The notes beneath the pieces are model-generated. The model was not told where the DNA came from, made no database searches, and worked only from the letters and a program-made list of their open reading frames with translations. The position numbers and the translations under genes were made by a program. Below are positions 50,501 to 61,060 of a DNA stretch of 64,000 nt, one piece after another. This DNA is from Amblyornis subalaris (lineage: Eukaryota > Chordata > Aves > Passeriformes > Ptilonorhynchidae): contig JACAXG010000074.1 of the NCBI GenBank assembly GCA_018881555.1, forward strand, positions 3,045,081-3,109,080, in the 5' to 3' direction. Position 1 is the first letter of the stretch; every line of letters begins with the position of its first letter.

Positions 50501-51005
50501 TTATCATGATCCGTTAAACAGAGCTGCTCTTTTCTTTTTTTCCTTTGGGGAATTTGGCAAAAAAGATTGGTTTTGCAGCCTCAGAGCTGTACCACCGCTA
50601 CAGTCACTCCTGGTCTTGTTGGCATGATAAATTAGCTCACATAGGCAAGGGATCATTTTTGGCATTCACTAAATCACTGTTTCAGGTCCACTCCTTTTGC
50701 TTGTCGCCCTAGGCTTTGCAACTTTTTCTGCTGAAGAAGCCAGAAGAACAGGGTGAAGAGTAGCAGGAAAGAGACAGCAAGAACAAAACTTTGTACATTG
50801 GAGTGTCTTCAAGGTTGCAGCTATTTGATATATACTTTATGGGGATGCAAGCCTTGTGAGTATATATGTATGTACAGTTTGCTTTCNGGATGCTTTAAAT
50901 CCCATTTTTTTACAGTGATAAGAAATGAGTAGTTAGTCCTACTGAGGACAATTCTGTTCAGGAGCCATTAGAGCACGTCATCCTGGTTCTGCATCCTGAC
51001 AGCAC
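47576..51005. other. Non-coding DNA; GC-rich patch at 48.00-48.30 kb
   Basis: The GC-rich patch produces 178- and 140-codon plus frames and a 100-codon minus frame over the same bases; none has a recognisable domain, so composition explains them. A 16-bp perfect palindrome GCCCCTGGCCAGGGGC lies at 48,115-48,130. The stretch 50,380-50,670 ('acaaagagaagg', 'tgctgataacaaatag', 'ggcatgataaattagc') has conserved-element texture. No gene or RNA is identified. Confidence 0.5.
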
Positions 51006-51009
51006 TTGC

Positions 51010-51040
51010 TGTTGACTTCACTGGGACTCAGAGCAGGAAA
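51010..51040. repeat. Possible fragment of the ccattgaagtca-type repeat
   Basis: 'gttgacttcactgggactca' followed by 'gagcagg' resembles the arm of the amniote repeat seen better at 60.45 kb (ccattgacttcagtgggagcagg...). Only about 30 bases match, so this is tentative. Confidence 0.38.
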
Positions 51041-51519
51041 AAAGGCTGCACAGGAAGACCCACAACTCCTTAAAATTTCAGGGGGAACCATAATAGTGAT
51101 GGTAATGTTACTGCAGTCACAAGAGGTGTATTTTTCTCTGTTTTTCTCCAGAGCTGGTCTCCGAGCTGTGTGTCCTCCTGTAGCAGCCAAAGGCACAGTG
51201 GATATTTGTTACAGGAGGAACAGAATCATACAAGCAGGGTATTTTTTTACTTTGGCTCCATTCAGTGCTTTGGGCTTGGAAGATGGGTTATTTTCTCAGG
51301 CCTGCCACAGACTGCCTCTGTATACTGGACAGAGATGGATATTGCCACAGTGGCATCACCACATGTGACACAGGGGCATGTGGCACACAAGGGAGCTAAA
51401 ATACCCCTAATCTCCCTCCACTGACATGGATGAGCCTGATTACACATCATCTGTAGGTGCTTCCAAACCTTATCTATGACTGGATATGATAATATTCCTC
51501 CTTTCCTACTCTGTGACTG

Positions 51520-51592
51520 TCATGTCTATTTAAACTGGAAATTCCTTAGGACAGTTTGTGACCTTTGAGTTTTGTGTATCTTGTACAGTTAA
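51520..51592 (+). mobile_element. L2/MIR-like 3' tail fragment
   Basis: 'taaactggaaattccttagg', 'acagtttgtgacctttgag' and 'ttttgtgtatcttgtacag' follow the order of the conserved L2/MIR 3' end (..taaactccttggggcagggactgtcttttgttctgtgtttgtacag..). It is much diverged and has no coding part. Confidence 0.42.
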
Positions 51593-51599
51593 CCGTGAG

Positions 51600-53975
51600 A
51601 TTAACAAGGGTGTTTGGGTGCTTTTAAAGGAATATGACAGTATATGTCTCCCCTCCTATGAATATCTCCTACCCATTCAGAGCCTGGGGTAATTAAGCAG
51701 TGATTCTAGACAGTCCTGTCCTGACTGTTTTTTGTTCATTTACTTTACTGTGTTTCGTGGATTGTTCTTTCTGGTCAGCAGACACAAAACCAAGTAGCTG
51801 TTTTCAGCAGGATGTTGTGTTCCTTTTGCTGTTGTCATAAACTGGCAGCATGCTTGACTAGACCACTTTTTGATTTACAAAGTGCTCTAGGAATCATCAG
51901 AGAAAATATGCCACAGAAAGGGATGTTATAACGATGATGATATGATTATAGAAATCTGGTTCTCTTAATTGCTCTTTGCAAGTTACAGAACAATTGGGAA
52001 GTAACTTTGAAATTACATGAAATTTGAGACAAGGAATTTTTAGAAGGCTGCATTGTCCTGTACTGGATTTCATTCAATGAATTTGTAGAAGGAAGAAAAG
52101 TCACACTAACAGATTTCAGTTTCTGGATACAGTATATCATTTTAGATTAATGCTTTTAACATTTCAAGGTGCCATTTTGGAATACAATGATCTATGGTAT
52201 TCATCAATTTCAATATCTTTTGTTGTAAATTAAGAATAGTACCCCCCAAAGCTCTCAAATCAAATTTGTCATTTGAAATAATAAAAGTAAAGTGTGTCAC
52301 TCTGACTGACCATATTTCATGTCACCTTTTCTGATTCTCCCAGCTGTGGTACTGCTGTCATTGTTATTAGAAGAGATGGCACAAAACCAAAACAAAAATA
52401 GAGAGGTTGTAAAATATGTACAACAATAAAACACTTGGGTATTTTCTACCTTGTCTGGAGAATTCACCTGGAAATAGTAATCAAGGCCACCACATTGTCC
52501 TGAAAACATTTTCTAAATCTCTTGTACTATTTGGAGACTCCAGGTATCTCAGAGTANGACTGCAGTATTCCCTGTATTCCCAGGTCATCCTTGCCTGTGA
52601 CTCTAGTCAGAATGCTTCCTTCTGTGCTGAGCTTAACTATGTTTGTCAAAATTTTTGCTCCACTCCAGCATTTGCACTGTAAGCTCTTTGTGGCCAATTT
52701 CTATTATAAATTTCTATAGTCTTTCAGGGACATTTTTCTCTGAGCTGTTAAGCAGGAGCAAGGAATAGCTTTCCATTGTGTTGTGGGCACCTGCCCTCAA
52801 TGGATCTTGACCCTGGAGTAGAATTTCTGCTGTTTCTGACGATTTTGATCTACAGTTGTGGAAATTCACCCTGGTGTGATACCACTTTTTCTATAATGTT
52901 CTTCTCTACTAGGGTTTCACCCCTGGTATTTGGTCACTGCTCTTAGGGAGGATAATCCAACCTCTGCTAACATACAAAAAAATCTGGCTTCAGTCCTGTG
53001 CTTCCAGCTGAACAACATAACCTTGGCAGTAAAGGGCAGTGAAGTACCAAAAAGTGTAAATTTTCGTAGAAGATGCCTAACCCCCTTCACTTGCCATTCC
53101 ATGATCTGGAATGGGTTTGAAGCCTTTCAGAAAACAGCTGGAGAGTAATTTTCTCCAGCAGTCACAGCATCCAGCCTCTAATTGTGACACCATTCCTATG
53201 TTTCCCTGAAAAATGCATTGATTTCTTGAAATTGTGATAATCTGCATTCACCCCATGTCCTCAGTAGTGTTTGGATAATTGTGACTGAACTCTGAAATGC
53301 ATTTCTTATTAGCCCTTTCATTTTAATGGAGCATAGAGAAAGAACAGTAGCATGAGACTCCAGTTTTAACCCCNTACTTTATAGAAGGTTGTGTTTTTTC
53401 TACCATGTTCACCACTACTTCACAGTGCTTGTCATGAAGCTGGATTGATATTGTGCTGCTTCTGTTCTTATTTGGTATGTGAATGAGGTGTCACAATTTC
53501 ATTGCCTTGTGTACTGTGTGCACCATATCTATAGAAATATCTGCATGTTATATACGTCTCAGAAAGAGTAGGGATAGAGGCATGGAATGTAAAGTATCTT
53601 ATACTCTCTCAGCTTACCAAACTCTGTTCAAATGGAATTGTTGCCTCTGGCTTTTTACTTAAGCTCTTGCAATACAACCCAAAAAGTGGAGCTGATTTGC
53701 AAAGATCCTGCTCAGCATTCTTACATTGCCAAATGTAAANAAACTATTTAGTCCAATTACTGGCAGAAAAAATTCCTGCTCAACACAGCTCTCTTTATTT
53801 TAAATGAGACAGGCATATTATGCCCTTACACATTTATTTTTTAATAGAGCTATCTAAGTATGCCTATGGCCCTCATCACCACCATATGGAAGTGCTTCCA
53901 AAGTGCTTAATAGAAATTACAACAACAACCTCTTTTTCAGTGATGAACTGAAGCTCTGCAAATCATGCTCTTTCC
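51600..53975. other. AT-rich non-coding DNA, no gene seen
   Basis: Open frames are at most 88 codons and carry no domain. No simple repeat of note and no known transposon is visible. The first stretch (51,600-52,300) is AT-rich with short homopolymers only. Confidence 0.55.
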
Positions 53976-53979
53976 CCAG

Positions 53980-54084
53980 GTTCTTCTGCAGGAAGGTCAG
54001 CAACCTCCATTTCCTTCTTACGCCTCTCCTCGCCTGCCCTTGGGAGTAGCCATCTCCTTTTTGGCTTTCATTACTCCAGCCAAG
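53980..54084 (+). other. Exon-like segment with splice-type borders (tentative)
   Basis: A pyrimidine-rich acceptor 'catgctctttccccag' ends at 53,979 and a good donor 'caag|gtaaat' begins its intron at 54,085. The 105 bases between are open in one frame (35 codons, phase 0 to 0), proline-rich at first and then hydrophobic. I recognise no protein family. Splice-like pairs of this quality are common by chance in 64 kb, so this is a candidate only, possibly a non-coding RNA exon. Confidence 0.15.
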
Positions 54085-56098
54085 GTAAATAATAGAGAGA
54101 CCTTGTTATTAATGTTCTCATTTAAAAATCTATTATGGTATTTAGAATGATGAGGTCTGACTCTAAGTCAAGGGAAGATTAATTACATGACACTAGTGAA
54201 AACGGGATGTGACAGTCTTCGGACTGATACGACCAACTGTCCCAATAAATCTGAGCTTGCACAATTGCCATAGCAAAGTGTGCACCATGTGCCAGCATTC
54301 AAAATCTCCCTCTCNAGTCACAAGCAGTTACCAGAATGTCACTTAATTATCTCTTTGAGGCATTACTATGGCAAGAGGACAAGCATTTCTTAATACATTC
54401 CCAGGGAGAGGGATGCAAGGAACATCTCCTTGAAAGAAAATATACTGTTGACCCAACCTTCTCTTTTTCATTCTGTTCCTTTTAATTTTTGGTACCAAGA
54501 GTAAAATGTGGGAATGGTACTGGCTTGCAATCCTAATTCATAAAATAGTTACACCTCTTACAAGGCAGGTACTGCTCTTACTGTACTGTCACCTCATCTT
54601 TTAGCACCTGTTGCTCCAAAAGCTGTGTCCTAATGGTCAGCAGTTTTCCCACACTGGGTTTTGGCCTGTAGACACCAGCATAACCTAGGATCTGCCTCTG
54701 GAAAAAGTTGCCGTTTCCTCCTTTAGCAGTTATTGGTGGCCAGGTTTAAACACACTGAAGTTTATATGTATTTATGTAACTGTAAATAAACTCTTGGTTT
54801 ATGCAGTCTGTGAAGAGCAATCAGCTGGCTCAGCACATCGCAGTGTGTGGAGCAGCAACAGCAACAACAACTTTCATGCCTCTAATGCCAGGGGACTTTA
54901 TCCCCAAAGTCCTCCAGCAACCTGTCTAAAAATGCCTGTTAAGAATTGCTCCACTTAAGCTTCATGCCCTTATTTAGCTGCCAGGTGAGACAAAACCAAT
55001 TTGTGTGGCTGAGCAGGCAGACACTCAGGGTAGGCAAAAAGGATGATGAGAAGGGGAGAACTGCCCATGGGTGGGAAGCTCTTTTCAGAGCTATCAGAAC
55101 CATTTGTGGGTCTGATGGATGCTCCTCTCCAACCACCACGTCAGACTGCCCGCTCTGCAGATGTTGACTTCCTTCCTTTCACTTGTGCTGGATGTCACAT
55201 TAATTTGTGCATGGCCACAGTCTGACTCCAGGGGCAGAAACCTGCACCGTGGGGACAAGGGCAAGCAGTTTGCATGCATTTATTTATCTCCAAGAGGATG
55301 AATAAAGGTAAAGAAAAGCACCCCGAGCAAAAATGAAAATTAGCATTGGTTTTGTCTTAACAACCTCAGGCAACTGAGACCTGGCTCCAGCCTGCTCCCA
55401 GCTGCACCGAGGCAGCTCTCCAGGCCCCCAAGCTCTGCAGTGCCAGTGTTGCTCCAATGTGGCCTCTAACTCCATCCCCAGCACCAGCAGTGCTCCAAGA
55501 CACGGAGAAGTTTTGTCTCCTTTGCTGTACTAAATTTCCCTTATTGTGGCTAGGGGAGCCTGAGATGAACAAGACAGCTTGGAGAAAAATATCTATATTT
55601 TTAAAATCTGAAAAGTGTCGCTGATCACAGTGGGGAAAGCAGCCGATACCTCTAAAGCTCAAGTAACAGCTCATGTTGGAGCTAGGTCTTGAAAGCTGAG
55701 AAAGACAGTGTTTCAGCAAATTACTTCTAAAATAATTTTGATTGCACTTGTGTTTGTAAAGTAAGCATTCACTGAGTGAACAATATCTTAATTCAGCAGC
55801 CATCCCCTTGCTCTCTTCTAAAAGTATTCTCTGTTTATGAATATTATTTGCAGAAAATTAAAAGAAAAAGGAGATACCTCAATTACACATGAACCTTTGC
55901 ATTTGAATGACAGGGGTTTCAGTTCAGGTTTCTCCTTTGAAAAAGGTCCCATGGCTTTTTGTCCAATGTGGATGTTACAAGAGCAGAAGGGTATCAGCAC
56001 CTGATGGAAGGGAGGGAGATCACTGCCTTGCACAGTTCTAGAACTCATGTATTAGATATAAGTTCTCTTGATTTATTGAAGTGCACTGACCTAAAAGC
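54085..56098. other. Non-coding DNA, no gene seen
   Basis: The longest frame (145 codons, minus, 55,366-55,803) has no recognisable domain. Composition is slightly GC-richer at 54,990-55,500. The N-free stretch 54,316-59,364 begins here. Confidence 0.5.
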
Positions 56099-56150
56099 TT
56101 CACAGAATATTTACGTCTAGAAGAGACAAACTTTCTGGTCATCGCCAAGT
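56099..56150 (-). mobile_element. Decayed CR1 3' end, minus orientation
   Basis: 'ttcacagaatatttacgtct', 'agaagagacaaacttt' and 'ctggtcatcgccaag' fit the reverse complement of a CR1 end (tcacagaatcatttaggttggaaaagacctttaagatcatcgagtcc...). The match is spread over about 50 bases with several changes. Confidence 0.48.
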
Positions 56151-56154
56151 AAAG

Positions 56155-59100
56155 ATGCAACATTAGATGAGCGTGTAATTGCTTAGTAGTAATCAAATTA
56201 GAATTTAGGGATCTCGTGACAAAATTAGCTGGAAAGAACTAAATTTTCCAATAAAGTTTTTGAAGCAGTATATAAAATCCGAGAGATTTTTTCACTGGAT
56301 TTTTTTACTCTGGCAGTCAAGAGAAGGATGAGGATCCACGGAGCCTTGCAGGGTGTGCAGTGACCAACCACTTCCTGGCAGAGCTGATGCTCCAGTGCAG
56401 CTGGGAACCACGAGCAAGCTCAGCATTTTAATTAGGGATGGATTGCAGGTCCAGACTCAATGGCATCTGAACTGTGCTCATATCCTGGCACAAACTGCAA
56501 AGCAGAAGGGAACTTTCTCTCTTCTACTGACCCCCAAACCTGCAAAGGTGCCTGTATTCTTTAGCTCCATCTACTGGCACTTGGCACAAACTGGATGTGT
56601 GTACGTACAAATCCAAGTGTTCCTGTACCAAAAGCAACAAATAGCTTCCTACAAATTGCCCATCTGGTAGATATGATTATCTTACTTTTAAACAATAATG
56701 AATTATTATTATTTTTGTAATCTCTATAGGGTGTGGTCTATAATTTCTCAGAGGATGAGACTACTCTGGAAATGTGTTACTGGATTACAAATGAATAATT
56801 GTGTGTGTGTGGCAATATGCAGTTATCGTTCCATGCACGTATAATTGAAACATCATTTAAAAAAGCCATAATTAAGTCTTTAGCAATACCCAGGGGATGC
56901 AAGTTGTTTCTATTCCCCTTTCAAAAATGAATGAGCAAAATCTGACCAAAGAATCCTGGCTCCTATTTGCCTCCTCTGCTTGCTATGAGTCTTTTCCTCT
57001 TCACATGTTGACAGAGACCATTGGATTGCTCTTTCCTGTGACAGATTTGGGAATAATGCTGTAGGTAACTTTTTTCTTGTTTTGCATTTCCATCACTATA
57101 CATATAATTTTCTTTATAATATTAAGTTTCTTTAAAGCCTTTGCATAAAAATGGAGTAATAATAATAATTATTAAAAGCAGGTAAAAACGTAAGAAGATG
57201 CCTACAGCATAGATTTTAAATCCTTTTTTAAATAAGGGAAAATGTATTTTTCATGCATGAAACATTATAAGATGTTCTTCTCCAGTATTTTTTCAAAGGC
57301 TAGCAATTGAAGGGTGCTGGTTTGCATTCATCACTTACAGCAATTGTAGATCTGCATCCAGACTCCTATGGAGATTTCTTTCCTTAAACTGCTTCTGCCA
57401 GCTTTCATTTTTCATACTACTCATATATCACTATTTAGTGTAATGGGAAAACTCTGAAGGAACAATCCTTAGTTTTTAAATAAATAAATAAATCATCCAA
57501 GCCAAAACAGACTTGCCCCTATTCAGAAGGGATCAGTGTTCAGGAATATACTCATTCGTATAAGTATACTTTTAATCAAACTTTTTCCATATGACTTCAG
57601 AAATAATTGCCTCCTTTAAAATAATAATGAGAAAGGAAACAAAACATAGCACCATAAGCAATCACTTATTGTGGAGCGACTGCAAGACAACAAGTTCTGC
57701 CATAACTTTCCATAATCATTCTCTGATGGTTGCAATTTATTTATTCAGTTTTAAATGAAGGGCATCAACATTTATCAAATAAGACCAAAGTATGTAGGAA
57801 ATATTTGTTGGATAAGAAGAAAAAAACCTGAAGGTGTTCCACACATTTTCAGCTAACATGATTTATACATGTTTCTGTTTTTAATGTTGAGGGAAGTTGG
57901 ATTCAATAGATGATTTGTTTTCCATTGGGAAATCCCAGTTACAGCAGCGACTCAGTAATCCTGCTTTCCGTACAATAAATGCACAGCTTGCCTGTGGGAA
58001 GTTGAGAAGAATGGGATTTTGGCCTAAGCAAATTCAACAGCAAAACACCCACTGTCTTCACTGGGACCTTCATTTCAGTCGGAATAGTCAATATTTTAAC
58101 TTATTTCCCACATGGGCAAGGCACTCTGGCCTTGTGAGTCTGTAAGAGAGTGATCCAAAACCCCATTGATCATGGAGGTTAGGATCAGTCCATGCTATTC
58201 CTTCACCAGGCTTTGGCCACAGCCTAATTTGCAGTCAGCTAATCAACAGTTAAAAGAAAAAAAATATATCTCACTACCTAATGAACAGAAATGGCAGTGG
58301 CAGGTACATGGGATGAGAGGAACACCTGAGAGCCTGAGGTGGATTTGGAAGTCCATGTAGATGGTCACAGGGCTGCAAAGAGCACTGATGGAGACAAGGT
58401 GAGCTTGAATGAGGAAAATACCAACATCTGAAAGACAAAAGGACTGCTGAGTGAAGCACAAATAGGTGAAAGAAATTGTGCATACACGTGTTTCCATTTC
58501 AGTCAGTTTTACCAATTAGAGGGTGTTTTTTGCAGATGAGTCAATATCGTGAGGGTGTATTAATATGGTAATGGTGAGATGCAGGAGCTGTAGCTGGCTG
58601 TGACTTTGGGGGAAGTGAGACAGAAATGTCAATTCAATCATGCTTGTGAATTTAGCAGATTTACATCTTTGAATAAGAAACCTCCAAAAAACAGTAAGCA
58701 GAGGGTTTTTTCTCTTCAATCAAATTTGCATATCATTTGGCCAATTATGTGCTGTAATATGAAGGCAAAATGCCTCTTGTTTCTGGAGTCAGGTAAAAAA
58801 GGTCACATTGCCCTAAATATGTCCCACCAGCCTAGAGCAGCCAAGCAGGTGAGTGAAGCCCTTCAGCAGCCAAGTGGGGCCATGGAGATGACAATCTCAG
58901 GCAGAAAGGGGCTTTTCTTAGGAGTGGGGGTTATTTTATTTAAATACTGCAGAGAAATGAGAATTGCACGTGTAGCATGAGCTCCCTGCTAGCTGATTCC
59001 AAGTCCAAATTGACCTTTCTGTAGCTTTCCCTCACTGTTTATCCAATTCTCTTTGTCTTGGGTCTCCCGAGTACTGGCATGACTGACACCTGCCAGGAAA

Positions 59101-60445
59101 GATACACTGGCAAAGGCACGTGCTAGCCACCGATTCCTGCCCATCAAGATCTGTTCCGGGTCACCTGTGCAGGCTGGTGACAGGAGCATGGGATGACAAA
59201 AGCCGTTTTACTCCTGCTCAAGGACAACCATTCTTCCCCGCTGAGATTACCAACCCCCAGCCCAGTGCAATCAATATCAGGAAATACACTGTAATCTCTC
59301 CGTGAATATAAGCACCCTTTGGGATGTGAGCTGGTCAATGCACTTTGATGTATTCCTAGAAGAGNAAAAGGTTTAGAACCAAAGTGCATTGTCTGGTTCC
59401 CAGCTCACAGGCAGCTTCTGACATTTAAGGGGCACTTTATACCTGCTAATCTACTTGACTCTTGAATCTGTGGAAAAATTGAAAGTTAGGTAAGTTTTAA
59501 AGAGATTTTTCTTATTTGCTCACAGACCAAGAACTGAATAGATTCCCTAAATCTAGGAAAGGCAGTGAATTAAAATAGGACCATTGTGTCTTTGCTGGGA
59601 AGACCTGTTTTTAAACTGAACTTGATACTTGCTGTCACTTTTTCATTTTAATTTCCCAAATTAGCAAAAATTCCAGCAAGAACTGTCTCATTTTTCTCCT
59701 GTAGCATTATTTGACATATAGAAGTAACTTTCATCTCTGCTTGCTGTAGAACAAAACCTAATTTTACAGTGTTGTCCTAGAGGCGGCAGCAGAGTACATA
59801 AGAAACAAAAAAGCTAACACACAAATGGGCAAAGTTGTGTTTGGTGCGTAGTTAATCTATATAAAGTCTCACTAAAGGGTTTTACTGGAATAAAGGGCTC
59901 ACATAAAACCCAAGAAGGAATATTGGCATATCTTTGAAATAGGTAACAGGGTGAAAATAATACTAATGTTATTGCATGTTCTGGATCTAAGGGAAATAAG
60001 TTGACCTAAAAAAAAAATCACTTGTTGGAGAGCACTCATGGAAGGAAACTGTTTTCTATATCACAGATTTAGGGAAAACCCAAACTACTTGCATAGAGCT
60101 ATAGAGGCAGTTGGGTCAGCAAACTTTAAAACAACTGTGAGGCTCGTGACACATTAATTGAAATGTGCTGTCCAGTGCAACCATTTAGCAATTTATATAA
60201 ATATTAAAGCTTTTGGGGTTTACTGTCAGTCTTTGTTTCTGAATGAGAAATTTATACAAAACACATGTTTCAAACTGCCACTGAGTACATGTTCAGAAGG
60301 ATGTGGCCACTGAACTATACCAAACTTTACTCAGTACAATCATTTGATGAACAGGAGATTCTTCTGTTAATAATGTCTCTTTTCAGTAATACCCCAAAGC
60401 TGGCAAAAGTGCTGTTGTATTGAGATGGGAGGAACAAAGTCTTAA
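56155..60445. other. AT-rich non-coding DNA, no gene seen
   Basis: The longest frame (126 codons, plus, 58,600-58,980) has no recognisable domain. Simple repeats are short: TAA units near 57,156 and four AAAT units at 57,477-57,493. No known transposon is seen. Confidence 0.55.
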
Positions 60446-60515
60446 AGCATGGTTCCATTGAAGTCATCGGTAATTTTTCACTGGCTTCAGTGGAACCAGG
60501 ATTTTGCCAAAATTA
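60446..60515 (+). repeat. Amniote interspersed repeat with built-in hairpin
   Basis: Arms GGTTCCATTGAAGTCA (60,451-60,466) and TGGCTTCAGTGGAACC (60,482-60,497) pair over 16 positions with two G-U wobbles and a 15-nt loop. The stretch, including the following 'aggattttgcc', follows a repeat common in bird and reptile DNA (..ccattgaagtcaatggcaaaactcccattgacttcagtgggccaggattt..), whose consensus is itself an inverted repeat. That explains the hairpin better than a microRNA. I do not know its family name with certainty. Confidence 0.58.
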
Positions 60516-60936
60516 TCAAATGTTTTCTGAAGTCTTTCCATTAATTAATCTGCAATTAGAAATAAATCATCTTGTAAAAGTAAGCTGTGCACAGAACCCA
60601 CACTGCCATAAACTTCAGATCTGACTCCAGGTTCCCCAGCTTCTGGGGACTGCTCAGCTCCAGGATTTTGGTTTCTTTTCTTCTGATGCCTAGCTGAGGT
60701 GTTAACATGACAAAATTATCATGTCACTTCCATTATTTATATTCAAAAGCCATGTGTCAGTCTCAGTTTATCTGACCATTTGTATCATAGGAGTTCCCAG
60801 AAGCCTCCAGCCACAGCGAGAACATCGTTATGAAGGGCACATTGGCTTGGTCTGCTCTGATGGAAAATAAGGTCCCCTGAGCTCAGCTGACCACCCCTAG
60901 GCCTGTCCGTGGTGCATCTGCTGATGGGTTGTGCCT

Positions 60937-61060
60937 GGCAGGGACGTCTGTGTTTGTGGAATGTGCCCAGGCAGGGAGGTCTGTGTTTGTGGAATGTGCC
61001 CAGGCAGGGAGGTCTGTGTTTGTGGAGTGTGCCCAGGCAAGGAGGTCTGTGTTTGTGGAC
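60937..61060 (+). repeat. Minisatellite, 33-bp unit, about 3.8 copies
   Basis: Units start at 60,937, 60,970, 61,003 and 61,036, each beginning GGCAGGGAGGTCTGTG (first unit ACG for AGG; last unit GGCAAGGAGG) and the first three ending in GTGCCCA. Copies differ by one or two bases, so the array is young. The unit length is a multiple of three, which keeps frames open on both strands and creates repeat-bearing frames of 70-117 codons; these are artefacts of the array. Confidence 0.95.
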
